A DNA stretch of 64,000 nt from Saprospiraceae bacterium (GTDB lineage Bacteria; Bacteroidota; Bacteroidia; Chitinophagales; Saprospiraceae). Position 1 is the first letter of the stretch, and every line of letters starts with the position of its first letter. A program made the position numbers and the translations under genes. The DNA is taken from assembly GCA_020848695.1 (NCBI GenBank), contig JADLHT010000015.1, positions 1 through 64,000 of the forward strand, written 5' to 3'. Of this stretch, positions 44,924-55,019 are shown in pieces. A model generated the notes under the pieces. It was given only the letters and a program-made list of their open reading frames with translations. It ran no database searches and was not told where the DNA came from.

Positions 44924-46318
44924 CTATTTACCTTTTCCTTGTATCAATACAAGTAGAGTATAAAATAATATTTTAAAGTCTAGACTTAATGATCGGTTCT
45001 CAACATAAAGGATGTCATATTTTAATCTTTGTAACATCTCACTAATATTGGAAGCATAGCCATATTTTACCTGCCCCCAAGATGTTATTCCCGGTCTGAC
45101 TTTTAACAAGTGATTGTAATGAGGTGCTTGTTGGACTATTTGATCAATAAAATGTTTCCTCTCTGGTCGTGGACCAACCAGTGACATATCCCCCTTTATA
45201 ACATTAATAAATTGAGGCAATTCATCCAACCTGTATTTTCTCATTATTCTACCCCAGTTTGTAATTCTGGGATCATCAGAACTGGATAGCTGCGGACCAT
45301 TGGTTTCAGCCTCATCAATCATTGATTGGAATTTATAAATTATAAATGGTCGGCCATGCAAGCCTATTCTTTCTTGTCTGAAAATAATACGACCGTTATT
45401 GGAAATCCATGTTCTGACTATAACAAACAAAATAAATGGCGACAACAAAATAAGGATCACAATACTAGCCATCAAATCCAATAGTCTTTTAGTAATAATC
45501 TGCCATTTAGGCATTATTTCCGGTTTTATTTCTATTAGTATTGCACCATAGAGATAATTCATCTTAACCGAACCTAACAATATTTCATAGGTATCCGGAA
45601 CCGTTTTAATCAATATTGAATGATTAAATTCAAAAAGTATATCCAGAATTTTTTTCAATTTTTCATGTTCAGATGGTTCCAATGCAATTAATACTTCTTC
45701 AATGGAAAATTCTTTTAAAATTACCTTCAAATCTTCAAGATTTCCTAACGGGTTTAATACCTTACCGATGTGTGAGTTATTTTTTCCGTTCGGATAGACA
45801 AAACCAAGAATATTATTCCCGGTATGAAATGGAAGGTTATTCATTTCTCTAAATAAATCCATTGCTCGAACATCTGAACCAATGATAATTGTATTAAAAG
45901 AAAATTTTCCCCTTCTTAAGCGATTACTAATGACACTCAAATAACTTAATCGAAAAAGTGACATTACGGTAAAAAAAGAAATAAACATTTCCCAAAGAAT
46001 CCATTTTCCTTTATTCAAATTGAAGCATGAAATTAAAAAAATCTCATCCATAAAGTAGAAAACAGAAACAAGTACAAGACAAATTATAAAGGTTATTTTG
46101 AAAACATTCCATCTTGAAAGCCTGTAGACCTGTTTGTATTGATTGAATACTAAATTCAAAACAATCCAAAGTAAAAGAACATATGTCAAGCATCTAAGTC
46201 CTTCAAATATATTATTAAAATAAAACCAATTCCATTGCGCACCAATTGTCACCAATAAAATTATCAGACTTATGTCAAGAATTACATACAATGAGTTCTC
46301 CAACCTTCCTTTAGTCAT
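44924..46318 (-). CDS. Exopolysaccharide polyprenyl glycosylphosphotransferase (WcaJ/WbaP-like)
   Basis: Starts surface glycan synthesis by moving a sugar-1-phosphate onto undecaprenyl phosphate. Four N-terminal membrane segments are followed by a Rossmann-like part (NTIIIGSDVRAMDLFREM). The catalytic sugar-transferase domain then begins with a membrane hairpin (KRLLDLMASIVILILLSP) and has FRQERIGLHGRPFIIYKFQSM, YRLDELPQFINVIKGDMSLVGPRPERKHF and VRPGITSWGQVKYGY. All key residues are intact. Its ATG overlaps the stop of the lipoprotein gene (ATGA). Confidence 0.93.
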   Translation of the reverse strand: MTKGRLENSLYVILDISLIILLVTIGAQWNWFYFNNIFEGLRCLTYVLLLWIVLNLVFNQYKQVYRLSRWNVFKITFIICLVLVSVFYFMDEIFLISCFNLNKGKWILWEMFISFFTVMSLFRLSYLSVISNRLRRGKFSFNTIIIGSDVRAMDLFREMNNLPFHTGNNILGFVYPNGKNNSHIGKVLNPLGNLEDLKVILKEFSIEEVLIALEPSEHEKLKKILDILFEFNHSILIKTVPDTYEILLGSVKMNYLYGAILIEIKPEIMPKWQIITKRLLDLMASIVILILLSPFILFVIVRTWISNNGRIIFRQERIGLHGRPFIIYKFQSMIDEAETNGPQLSSSDDPRITNWGRIMRKYRLDELPQFINVIKGDMSLVGPRPERKHFIDQIVQQAPHYNHLLKVRPGITSWGQVKYGYASNISEMLQRLKYDILYVENRSLSLDFKILFYTLLVLIQGKGK

Positions 46319-47166
46319 TGATAAATCAATTTAAAATTATCTAATAAGACTCTTTGTCGGACCAATTGAACTGTTGTATCATACTGAGCACGGATAGCAA
46401 TTCTATACTTTTCTCTCTGATTTTTTCTTATTATTTCAGTAAAATCAAAATATATCTTGTTCCATTCGGTTTTGGCCTTCACATGCGCATATATTAAATC
46501 AACCGGATTCTGACCACCTGAATAGCCATAGAGCCCAACTTCAAATCCAATGTCGCTCTTGTAATTTAATTCAATATACACGTGGTTAGGCCCGGAAGGA
46601 ATTATTTTGTCAGTAGCAAATTGAGCAACTAACAATGGATGCTCTTTCTCTAAACTAATTAATCCTGAATTATTGCCTTCGAATGCCTCCTCAGGAAGGC
46701 TTAAGGTTACCTGTGTTAAATTGTCTAAATCAAGATCTCCGGTAAACAAATGACTTTGATCAAAATTCTCTATGAATGGAAATTTGTTATAATCATAATA
46801 AGAAACAACAGGATGAATCGTATAGACCATTTTAGGTTGCATGTCTAACTTAATTTCAAAAGGCGCGGTCATAGGGTATCTTGTCGGATTTGAGTTAATA
46901 CCATTCTTCCTTACCCCTGCATATACCTGAACATTTTTCAAGCCGGATGCCCCAATAGGAATTTGTACGGGGATCTCGTAGGCCCCATAATAAACATCAT
47001 CGACAAATACCCAGACATCTTTAAAATATTGGGAATCAGTCCCTTCACCGGGCTTAGTATTTAATGAAATATCTGGTATATAGAGATATGATGGAATTGG
47101 AACTTCAGAATAATCTACGCATGAATAAAAAGAAATTATGAATAAGAAAAAAAGAATTTTAATCAT
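46315..47166 (-). CDS. Uncharacterised lipoprotein
   Basis: The start at 47166 gives MIKILFFLFIISFYSC, a lipoprotein signal with Cys16; earlier in-frame codons lie inside the oxidoreductase gene. The mature 268 residues are beta-rich. A first part (KDVWVFVDDVYYGAYEIPVQIPIGA) looks like a carboxypeptidase-regulatory-like strand pattern, and the second (~135-284, HVYIELNYKSDIGFEVGLYGYSG) like a jelly roll. I do not recognise the family. Being coupled to a sugar transferase and a Gfo/Idh/MocA gene suggests a link to surface glycan, by context only. Confidence 0.7.
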   Translation of the reverse strand: MIKILFFLFIISFYSCVDYSEVPIPSYLYIPDISLNTKPGEGTDSQYFKDVWVFVDDVYYGAYEIPVQIPIGASGLKNVQVYAGVRKNGINSNPTRYPMTAPFEIKLDMQPKMVYTIHPVVSYYDYNKFPFIENFDQSHLFTGDLDLDNLTQVTLSLPEEAFEGNNSGLISLEKEHPLLVAQFATDKIIPSGPNHVYIELNYKSDIGFEVGLYGYSGGQNPVDLIYAHVKAKTEWNKIYFDFTEIIRKNQREKYRIAIRAQYDTTVQLVRQRVLLDNFKLIYQ

Positions 47167-47173
47167 GTTCAAA

Positions 47174-48133
47174 TCATAACATTTGTTTGTTAATTGCTTC
47201 AACTAAACTTAATGCACGAATACCATCCTGTAGGCTGACATCACATGGTCTGTCATTCAAAATCGCATCCGAAAAAGATGTCAATTCATCAACAATAGCA
47301 TTGTTACCATGAATACTAAGGTCTTGCAATTTAACGTATTTCTTTCCCTTATATGTTTCTAACTCAATGGTATTTTCTGACTGTGATTCTAATAGACTAA
47401 TTACTTGGGCTTCCTTTGAAGCAAGATCCAGACTAATATACGCATCTTCTTGAATAATTCTAAATTTGCGCATTTGTTTCATTGAAATTCTGCTGGCTGT
47501 AACATTTGCAACGAGTCCCGATGCAAACTCTATACGTGCAGAACAAATATCCGGATAACTACTAATAATATTGACTCCATTGGCTCGAATATCAATAGGC
47601 TCTGATTGAGCCAGAACACTTATTAAGTCCAGATCATGAATCATTAAATCATGAATAACAGAAACATCTGTTCCTCTAGGATTGAAACTAGCGAGGCGAT
47701 GGGCTTCGATAAATTTTGGATTCTTCACATAAGCTAAAACGCATGAAAACGCAGGATTGTATCGTTCGACATGACCGACTTGAATTTTTAATTTATTTTC
47801 ATTTTGAATTAATTCAAGTGTATATGCTTCTTTGAGATTTTGAGTAACTGGTTTTTCAATAAAACAATGCTTTCCCTTGGAGAGAGCAATCCTTGCTATT
47901 TCAAAATGAGAACTTGTTGGTGTAACAATATCAACAGCATCAACCAATTTAAGCAATTCATTTAAATCGGTATAGAACTTGCAATTATACTCTTTGCTAA
48001 TCTGATCAATAACCTCTTGACTGGTTTCATAACAACCTATTAATTTAATCTGTGGAATTTGCAAAATGCACTTAAGATGAATTTTTCCTAAATGCCCCAA
48101 ACCAATTAAGCCTAATTTAAGTACCCTATCCAT
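47174..48133 (-). CDS. Gfo/Idh/MocA-family oxidoreductase
   Basis: 319 residues. The Rossmann NAD(P) motif is GLIGLGHLGKIHLKCI at ~8-23. DAVDIVTPTSSHFEIARIALSKGKHCFIEKPVTQN follows with the EKP motif, and a second domain carries HDLMIHDLDLIS. In glycan clusters such enzymes often oxidise UDP-sugars (WlbA-like 3-dehydrogenation). The neighbouring sugar transferase fits that, but the substrate is inferred. Its ATG overlaps the stop of the small membrane protein gene (TAATG). Confidence 0.9.
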   Translation of the reverse strand: MDRVLKLGLIGLGHLGKIHLKCILQIPQIKLIGCYETSQEVIDQISKEYNCKFYTDLNELLKLVDAVDIVTPTSSHFEIARIALSKGKHCFIEKPVTQNLKEAYTLELIQNENKLKIQVGHVERYNPAFSCVLAYVKNPKFIEAHRLASFNPRGTDVSVIHDLMIHDLDLISVLAQSEPIDIRANGVNIISSYPDICSARIEFASGLVANVTASRISMKQMRKFRIIQEDAYISLDLASKEAQVISLLESQSENTIELETYKGKKYVKLQDLSIHGNNAIVDELTSFSDAILNDRPCDVSLQDGIRALSLVEAINKQML

Positions 48134-48411
48134 TATCTGAATAAAAACAACAAGAACAAAACAAACAAAATTGTACTGACAAATAATGCCCCAGTATTAA
48201 GAATATGAATTCTAAATTTCTGAAGCAACGATTCATGCTGTGGATATTGGTGTATTATTTGATTCCATTTTTCTCTATTAAAAAGATCTTTAAATCCAAA
48301 CTGAATTCTTCTGTGAACCAATTCACGATAATATTTCATTGTTCTCACCCTGATATACAGATTAAACAAAATAAAAATTCCAAATATAACAAGAATAATG
48401 GCTATCTTCAT
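48133..48411 (-). CDS. Small two-helix membrane protein, hypothetical
   Basis: 92 residues: an N-terminal hydrophobic helix (~3-22), a basic and amphipathic middle with REKWNQIIHQYPQHESLLQKFRIH, and a C-terminal hydrophobic helix (~70-91). No domain recognised. It lies 5 bases after alaS and overlaps the next gene, so it is read as part of that run. Coupled position and typical codon use support a real gene. Confidence 0.7.
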   Translation of the reverse strand: MKIAIILVIFGIFILFNLYIRVRTMKYYRELVHRRIQFGFKDLFNREKWNQIIHQYPQHESLLQKFRIHILNTGALFVSTILFVLFLLFLFR

Positions 48412-48416
48412 ATCTT

Positions 48417-51047
48417 TCAGATTAAATCATTTATTAGTTCTATTGCTTCTTTAATTGCTTTTTCTAATCCTTCGGGATTCTTACCTCCGGCAGTTGCAAA
48501 GAAAGCCTGACCGCCACCGCCTCCTTCAATATTCTTCGCAATTTGTCGGATAAGTTGTGAAGCATTTAAGGATCTTGAATTCACCAATCCTTCATCAATA
48601 TAACACATTAGGTTTGGCTTAAAATTTTCCAAATAACCAAATACTACAATACAATTCATCATTTCCTTACCAATACTATAGGCTAAATTTTTTATAATTT
48701 TACCGTCATTAATCTCAAGCTTCCTACAAATAATTTTGACACCATCCTTTTCAATTGCCTCGTTAATTAATTGGGCTTTCTGACTTAGCGCCTTCTCAAG
48801 TTTCAATTCTTCCATTTCTTTTTGTAACTCTTTATTCAGATCTAGTGTAGATTGAATCTGTGATCGAATATCTTTCGGATTGTTTAACAACAATTTAATC
48901 TCGCTCAATTCTTCAAGTTGACCTTTAAGCCATTCATCTGCTGCATTAGAAGTAATGGCTTCAATTCTTCTAACTCCGGCAGCTACTGCCGACTCGGCAA
49001 TGATTTTAAAAAATCCAATTTTTGCTGTGTTTTGAACATGACAACCTCCACATAACTCAACTGAATACATAGGATCAAAGGTGATCATCCTAACCTTTTC
49101 GCCATACTTTTCACCAAAAAGCATCATCGCTCCGGCTTTCTGCGCTTCTTCTATTGAAATACTTCTCGATTCCTGAAGTGGAATATTTTCTCTTATTTTT
49201 TCATTCACCAAACTTTCAATCATACTAATTTCTTCTTTGGTAACTTTTTGAAAATGAGAAAAATCAAATCTCAGATAATCCTTCTGAACCAGAGAACCTT
49301 TTTGTTGTACGTGTGTGCCCAGCACATTCCTAAGCGCGCTGTGTAAAAGATGTGTTGCTGTATGATTATTCTCAATCAACTTTCGACGATTAGCATTAAT
49401 TACTGCTTTAATATTATCATTCAAGTTTGAAGGTAATCCTTTAGTGATATGAAGGATAAGATCATTTTCTTTTACGGTATCAATCACTTCAATGGGGACT
49501 TCATCAAAATAGAGCATTCCCTTGTCTCCAACTTGCCCTCCACCTTCAGGATAGAATGGAGATTTTTGCAATACCAGTTGATATAAATTTTCTCCTTTTG
49601 TTTCAACCTGCCTGTATCTTAACAATAATGTATTGCAAACTTCTTCTGTGTCGTAACCAACAAATTCAGAAGATCCTTCCCTTATATTAATCCAATCGGA
49701 ATAAATTTTCTTGGCATCAGCACGCGATCTTTCTTTTTGTTGCAACAAAGCATTTTCAAACTGTTCTTTATCTACAGTCCATGATTTTTCCTGAGCAATT
49801 AATTCTGTCAAATCTATGGGAAAACCATAAGTATCATAAAGTTCAAATGCAAGGTCACCGGAAAGTCTATTGTTTATGATTTCGATCGTTTCCAATTTCT
49901 TTAGACCTCCTTCCAGAGTTTTTAAAAATGCATTCTCCTCTTCCTTGATTACTTTAATGATAAATTCGTTTTGAGATTTTAATTCAGGAAAGAAATCACC
50001 CATGTTCTGCACTAACAATGGTATTAATCTGAACAAAAAAGGTTCTTTAATATGTAAGAATGAGTAATAGTATCTAACTGCTCTTCTCAAAATCCTTCTA
50101 ATCACATAACCCGATCCAGAGTTTGAAGGCAGTGTACCATCTGCAATTGTAAAACTTATGGCTCGAATATGATCTGCCATTACACGCATTGCAATGTCAG
50201 TCTTTGATTCAAGGCTATATGATCCTGTATATTTGATTTTACTGAATGCAGAAATGTATTGAATCATTCCGGAAAATATATCTGTATCATAAGACGACTT
50301 TTTATTTTGCAATACCATACACAATCGCTCAAATCCCATTCCGGTATCAACATGCTTCGAAGGTAATTCAATCAATGAACCATTTGCCTTTCTTTCATAT
50401 TGAATAAATACATTATTCCAAATCTCCATTACTTCGGGAACTCCTTTGTTAACCAAAGCTGCCCCTGACTCAACCGTAAATTCATGTTCAGGTCTGAGAT
50501 CAATATGAATCTCGGAACAAGGTCCACAGGGTCCAGTTTCCCCCATTTCCCAAAAGTTATCTTTCTTCCCAAAATACAGTATCCGGCTTTCATCAATCCA
50601 CCGTTTCCACAAATTAAATGTTTCTTCATCTTTTGCAAGACCATCATTTTCATCTCCTCCAAAAACCGTAACATAAATTCGGTTCTTATCCAATTTATAT
50701 TCTTCTGTTAACAGCTTCCAAGCCATTTCAATAGCCTCCTCTTTAAAATAGTCTCCAAAAGACCAGTTGCCAAGCATTTCAAACATGGTATGATGATAAC
50801 CATCAGTACCTACTTCTTCTAAATCATTGTGCTTTCCACTGACTCTTAAGCACTTTTGAGTATCTGCAATTCGACGATATGGGGCAACTTTATTACCTAG
50901 AAAATAATCTTTAAACTGGTTCATTCCAGCATTGGTAAACATTAGTGTCGGATCATTTTTAACAACGATCGGGGCACTGGGAACAATCTTATGACGATGT
51001 TCTTCAAAGTATTTCAGAAAGGTCTGTCTTGTTAATTTAGAATCCAT
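48417..51047 (-). CDS. alaS: Alanine--tRNA ligase
   Basis: Full length (876 residues). The class II core shows TFLKYFEEHRHKIVPSAP at the start, FTNAGMNQFKDYFLG, HHTMFEMLGNWSFGDYFK and HVDTGMGFERL. The editing domain has NHTATHLLHSALR and the zinc-site ELCGGCHVQNT. The C-terminal C-Ala domain ends with glycine-rich GGGGGQAFFATAGGKN. It is first in a minus-strand run to the sugar transferase gene and divergent from the M23 peptidase gene. Confidence 0.97.
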   Translation of the reverse strand: MDSKLTRQTFLKYFEEHRHKIVPSAPIVVKNDPTLMFTNAGMNQFKDYFLGNKVAPYRRIADTQKCLRVSGKHNDLEEVGTDGYHHTMFEMLGNWSFGDYFKEEAIEMAWKLLTEEYKLDKNRIYVTVFGGDENDGLAKDEETFNLWKRWIDESRILYFGKKDNFWEMGETGPCGPCSEIHIDLRPEHEFTVESGAALVNKGVPEVMEIWNNVFIQYERKANGSLIELPSKHVDTGMGFERLCMVLQNKKSSYDTDIFSGMIQYISAFSKIKYTGSYSLESKTDIAMRVMADHIRAISFTIADGTLPSNSGSGYVIRRILRRAVRYYYSFLHIKEPFLFRLIPLLVQNMGDFFPELKSQNEFIIKVIKEEENAFLKTLEGGLKKLETIEIINNRLSGDLAFELYDTYGFPIDLTELIAQEKSWTVDKEQFENALLQQKERSRADAKKIYSDWINIREGSSEFVGYDTEEVCNTLLLRYRQVETKGENLYQLVLQKSPFYPEGGGQVGDKGMLYFDEVPIEVIDTVKENDLILHITKGLPSNLNDNIKAVINANRRKLIENNHTATHLLHSALRNVLGTHVQQKGSLVQKDYLRFDFSHFQKVTKEEISMIESLVNEKIRENIPLQESRSISIEEAQKAGAMMLFGEKYGEKVRMITFDPMYSVELCGGCHVQNTAKIGFFKIIAESAVAAGVRRIEAITSNAADEWLKGQLEELSEIKLLLNNPKDIRSQIQSTLDLNKELQKEMEELKLEKALSQKAQLINEAIEKDGVKIICRKLEINDGKIIKNLAYSIGKEMMNCIVVFGYLENFKPNLMCYIDEGLVNSRSLNASQLIRQIAKNIEGGGGGQAFFATAGGKNPEGLEKAIKEAIELINDLI

Positions 51048-51160
51048 TCAATTTTGATTATTATAGATTTATGTTTTTGAAAATCAAATATTTATATATT
51101 TTATTATATTAAATACATAATTTTCGTATGATAATAATTAAAAATTTGTTGTATTTTAAC

Positions 51161-51168
51161 TATTTTTG
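51161..51168 (+). promoter_or_regulatory. Candidate -7 box TATTTTTG for the M23 peptidase gene
   Basis: TATTTTTG matches TAnnTTTG and lies 66 bases before the presumed TTG start at 51235, in the very AT-rich 187-base gap between divergent alaS and the peptidase gene. The -33 position is not conserved. Confidence 0.35.
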
Positions 51169-51234
51169 TCTTATCAAACGAATTTTTTGGGCTTGAAAAG
51201 GTCACAAAAGTAGGAAAAATAGGATAGAGAGGCA

Positions 51235-52218
51235 TTGAGGTTTGAGAAATATGTATATAATCCCCATACCCTTCAATTTGAGAAGGTTAAGCTGACGAAT
51301 AAGTCAGTAATATTTCGCATTCTAGGATTTGTTTCTGCTGTGGTAATTAGTTCGATAATTATTTACAATCTCACTTCTGAATATTTCCCTAGTCCTCGCG
51401 AAAAAGCACTTCTTAAAGAAATCAACCAGCTAGATTATCAGCTTTCATCTCTAAAAGACAAGGTTAAACTAACTGATAAAGTAGTTCAAAATCTTCAGGA
51501 ACGGGATGCTAAGGTACATCGCGTCTTATTAGGCATGAACCCTATTGATCCGGCAATTTGGAAATCTGGGATCGGAGGACACGATCCAAATGCATCCAAC
51601 CGACTTATGACGAATGGAGGAGTAACGTTAAGTGAAACCAAAAATCTGGTAGATCAACTGGAACGACAAGTCTACTTTCTTACCAAATCAATGGATGATG
51701 TTGAAAAAAGGGCTAAAGAAAACGAAACAATGCTTGCCAGCATTCCATCAATTAAACCTGTAAGAATAGATCATTTAGCTAAAAATGTTCAACAGCTATC
51801 AGGTTGGGGAATCCGACTTCACCCCGTTCATAAAATCAATAAGATGCACACCGGAATTGATTTTACAGCGCCACCAGGAACCGCAATTCAAGCTACGGGT
51901 GACGGACGAGTTGAGAAAGTCGAAAATAAGACTTCCGGATACGGAAGATCCGTTTTGATCAATCATGGCTTTGGATACAAAACTTTATATGCCCATATGC
52001 AGACTATCAAAGTCAGACAAGGGGAAAAACTAAAGAAAGGTGAAGTTATAGGCACTATTGGAAATTCCGGACTTTCTACGGGACCTCACTGTCATTATGA
52101 GGTATGGTTAAATGGAAGACCCATTAACCCTATTCATCACTGTTTGGATGGATTAAGCCCAAAAGAGTATCAAGAGCTTGTTGAGCAGGCAAGCATTAGT
52201 AATCAATCATTAGATTAA
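51235..52218 (+). CDS. M23-family metallopeptidase (LytM domain, murein hydrolase or activator type)
   Basis: 327 residues. The cytoplasmic start RFEKYVYNPHTLQFEKVKL is typical of Bacteroidota M23 proteins; one membrane helix (~25-45) follows, then a coiled coil (~55-90 and ~140-165). The LytM domain begins at ~185 with the zinc site MHTGIDF, GYGRSVLINHGFGYKTLYAHM and the closing GPHCHYEVWLNG, all intact. It therefore may cleave cross-links in peptidoglycan. FtsX in other bacteria controls such coiled-coil LytM proteins, a possible but unproven partner here. The start appears to be TTG. Confidence 0.87.
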   Translation: MRFEKYVYNPHTLQFEKVKLTNKSVIFRILGFVSAVVISSIIIYNLTSEYFPSPREKALLKEINQLDYQLSSLKDKVKLTDKVVQNLQERDAKVHRVLLGMNPIDPAIWKSGIGGHDPNASNRLMTNGGVTLSETKNLVDQLERQVYFLTKSMDDVEKRAKENETMLASIPSIKPVRIDHLAKNVQQLSGWGIRLHPVHKINKMHTGIDFTAPPGTAIQATGDGRVEKVENKTSGYGRSVLINHGFGYKTLYAHMQTIKVRQGEKLKKGEVIGTIGNSGLSTGPHCHYEVWLNGRPINPIHHCLDGLSPKEYQELVEQASISNQSLD

Positions 52219-52325
52219 TACATCTATAGTTAGTAATACTTTTACTATTATGTTTTGCTTTTACACTTAAAGCAGCGTTTCTATATCTTACTAACTCTTC
52301 ATTAAAAGTTTAAAAGGATTATACC

Positions 52326-54629
52326 ATGCGTTATCATCGATTGACTTTGTCTCTAATAGTATGTCTAACATTAGTGATTAAGATGAATTCACAATGTGTA
52401 CCGCCAGCAGCCGATAATTGTGATGAGACGCCTGTTTTGTGTTCTTTGGATGGGGTTAATGGATATACTTGTATGAATACTGATTATTCCAACCCAACCG
52501 GTTGTTCTCCTCTTTGTCCTACAGGAGCAGTAGCACACAATACAAGTTGGTGGGCATTTGTAACCGATGGTGGAAATGTCTGCGTAACTATAACTTTTTC
52601 CAATTGTACGGTGAATGGAACCGGTGTGGAATTTGGTATATGGGGAGATTGTAATTGTGGTCAATCCATTTTCTGTGATCGAAATTGTAACGGACCGGGA
52701 AAAAAGACAGCTTGTGGAAATCTCGAACCCTGTAAGACCTATTACCTTTTCGTTGATGGTTGTACCGGAGACGTTTGTAATTTCACAATTAACACTTCGG
52801 GAGGAAGCGCTCCAATGTTGCCACCTTTGGGTAACTTAACAGGTCCAACTAGTTTGTGTAAGAACGCATGTAATGTAAAATATTCGATTGATCTATTAGG
52901 TGGAGGAGCTTGTGCCCCAGCCTGGCAATGGACACTGGATGGAGTAGAGATACCGGATCAATACAATAAAGATATTTTTCTGGACTTTCCGGATGAAGGT
53001 GATTTTACCCTTTGTGTTACTGCGATCATCGGAAACCCTCAGTCGGGTTTTATTTGCGACCAGGAAGGCCCAAAGTGTTTAAACATCAGAGTGAATGATA
53101 AGAAAATTCATAAAGACATCAGAAATATATGTTATTCAGACCTACCGTATAATTGGAATGGAATAATAATCGATTCTGCCGGCGAATACACTTTGCAATT
53201 TAAAGAATCAACTAGCTGTTGCTTAATTGATTCTATTGTTAGGTTTAATTTTATATATAATGATAGTGTAGGATGCAAGAGTTCAAATTACATTGAGGGT
53301 AAAGTTTTTCTAGATCAAAACAAAGATAATCTGTTCAATTCGGGTGAATCTTACTTGAAAGATTATTTAATAGTCTCTACGCCTGCTAATTATGCTACTT
53401 TTAGCCAACTCAATGGATACACCTTAAGAGTAAAACCATTTGCACTTAATCAGATTAAAATATTCTTACAAAATCCGAATAAAACAGTTGCTGTTCCTGT
53501 AGATTATAACATCAATGTTAACAATACCTACGGCAAATTTAATGGATCCTTTGATTTTGCAATTCAATCCGATGATTATATAGATTTTGAATCACAATTA
53601 CACTGTTCCAGAGCCCGATCCGGCAGAAATATGTTTGTTACCTTAAGAGTGAATAATGTAGGAACAATTACAAGTGCTCCTGAATTTATTACTTTAGAAT
53701 ACCCACAAAACTGGATATTAAATAAATCCTTTACTACTCCAACGAGTCACATAGGCAACTTAATAAAATGGACCAAACTAAGCATACTAAGTCCTCAATC
53801 TTATCAAAATATAATCCTTGAATTTTTTGTTCCGCCAGGCTTAAGTCTTGGAAATAAATTTGAATTCATCGGTTTTGTAAATCATTCATTTGATATTCCA
53901 ATACAAAACAATTCGTCAAAGTGCATTGACAGTATTCGTGGATCTTATGACCCGAATGACAAGCAAGCTAGTCTGCAGCAGATTCAATTTGTAGAGGGCG
54001 AATACAAAGATTTAATCTATACAATTCGATTTCAGAATACCGGAAACGATACTGCTTTTGACATCCACATAAGAGATACTATTCCGCTTACCTTAGATCC
54101 TACAACTATTCGCGTTGTAAATGCAAGTCATCTTTATAAGTTGGAGATGCCTAAATTAAGAGAATTTGTTGTTCATTTTAAAAACATACTTCTACCGGAC
54201 AGCACAACTGACCGAATAGGATCAAATGGATTTGTTCAGCTTGCAATCAAACCAAAGAATACTCTGGAAGTTGGATCACAAATATTCAATACAGCGTCTA
54301 TCTATTTTGATTTCAATGAACCTGTTAGAACCAATACTGCATTTTCACAAATAGTAAAAAACATCACTCAGAACGAAGATGAAGCAAATTTATTTAACAT
54401 CTACCCCAATCCTTTCAAAGAAGAAATTATCGTTCAATTAACCAACAATAATCCTAAAGTTATTGATCAAGCTGAAATTATTGATTTAGATGGAAATTTG
54501 ATCTTAGAAAGTAAAGTTAATTCCAAATTATTTCATTTAAAACTTCCTGCTCATCATTCCGGAGCCTATATTCTCATTTTAAAATCAAAAGGCAAAATAA
54601 TACTGAATAAAAGGCTTATTAAGGAATAA
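52326..54629 (+). CDS. Cys-rich secreted protein with DUF11/DUF7619-like and T9SS sorting domains
   Basis: Signal peptide 1-23 (ending MNSQ). Residues ~24-160 are Cys-rich (about 20 Cys) with TSWWAFVTDGGNVCVTITFSNC and YYLFVDGCTGDVCNF, like the pre-peptidase-C-type beta sandwich seen in many Saprospiraceae surface proteins. A PKD/Ig-like stretch follows (~165-255). Residues ~320-680 include GSYDPNDKQAS, IRFQNTGNDTAFDIHIRDTIP and NTASIYFDFNEPVRTN, typical of DUF11/DUF7619-type repeats. The last ~75 (from FNIYPNPFKEEI) are a T9SS type A domain. A surface role is likely; specific function unknown. It follows the M23 gene by 107 bases. Confidence 0.85.
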   Translation: MRYHRLTLSLIVCLTLVIKMNSQCVPPAADNCDETPVLCSLDGVNGYTCMNTDYSNPTGCSPLCPTGAVAHNTSWWAFVTDGGNVCVTITFSNCTVNGTGVEFGIWGDCNCGQSIFCDRNCNGPGKKTACGNLEPCKTYYLFVDGCTGDVCNFTINTSGGSAPMLPPLGNLTGPTSLCKNACNVKYSIDLLGGGACAPAWQWTLDGVEIPDQYNKDIFLDFPDEGDFTLCVTAIIGNPQSGFICDQEGPKCLNIRVNDKKIHKDIRNICYSDLPYNWNGIIIDSAGEYTLQFKESTSCCLIDSIVRFNFIYNDSVGCKSSNYIEGKVFLDQNKDNLFNSGESYLKDYLIVSTPANYATFSQLNGYTLRVKPFALNQIKIFLQNPNKTVAVPVDYNINVNNTYGKFNGSFDFAIQSDDYIDFESQLHCSRARSGRNMFVTLRVNNVGTITSAPEFITLEYPQNWILNKSFTTPTSHIGNLIKWTKLSILSPQSYQNIILEFFVPPGLSLGNKFEFIGFVNHSFDIPIQNNSSKCIDSIRGSYDPNDKQASLQQIQFVEGEYKDLIYTIRFQNTGNDTAFDIHIRDTIPLTLDPTTIRVVNASHLYKLEMPKLREFVVHFKNILLPDSTTDRIGSNGFVQLAIKPKNTLEVGSQIFNTASIYFDFNEPVRTNTAFSQIVKNITQNEDEANLFNIYPNPFKEEIIVQLTNNNPKVIDQAEIIDLDGNLILESKVNSKLFHLKLPAHHSGAYILILKSKGKIILNKRLIKE

Positions 54630-54718
54630 ATTATTTAGAGCAGATTTCTTTCATTCAATAATTTAGTAAAATAAATTAAATCAAGATTAAAAGATTTTAT
54701 TTAAAAATGATTTATAGG

Positions 54719-54743
54719 ATAGTCTTAATCACCTGAAGACTAT
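54719..54743 (-). terminator. Hairpin at the 3' end of the DUF721 gene
   Basis: ATAGTCTT and AAGACTAT (54743-54736 and 54726-54719 on the minus strand) form a perfect 8-base stem spanning the stop codon. The following tract (CCTATAAATCATTTTT) is only loosely T-rich, so termination is possible but not strong. Confidence 0.35.
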
Positions 54744-55019
54744 ATCATCGATTTCATGATTAATTAAATGCTTGTTTAATTGTTGCAGGATAAGTGTTTT
54801 ATTGAGTGAAAGTTCTTTCCTGAGACTGGAAGAACTTAAATATACGGTCATCACCTTATCCTGAAGACTTATCTTCTGGGTATGATTTCCTGCCAGAGAA
54901 GAAAATAATTCATACCAAACGTTTTCAAGTTTTTTAGAAGTTAATTTATCTTTGAAACGTTTCTGCTCAGTGAATTCTTTAAGCACCTCCTTTAAGGTTT
55001 GATCATTACTCTTTCTCAT
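54729..55019 (-). CDS. DUF721 (DciA-like) protein
   Basis: With the ATG at 55019 the product is 96 residues: a polar N-terminus with LKEVLKEFTEQKRFKDKL, then the KLENVWYELFSSLAGNHTQKISLQDKVMTVYLSSSSLRKELSLNK pattern of DUF721. Members include DciA, the ancestral loader of the DnaB helicase. It overlaps the 3' end of recF by 14 bases; recF-DUF721 pairing is known in several phyla and supports a DNA-replication role. A start at 55082 would lie deep inside recF. Confidence 0.87.
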   Translation of the reverse strand: MRKSNDQTLKEVLKEFTEQKRFKDKLTSKKLENVWYELFSSLAGNHTQKISLQDKVMTVYLSSSSLRKELSLNKTLILQQLNKHLINHEIDDIVFR

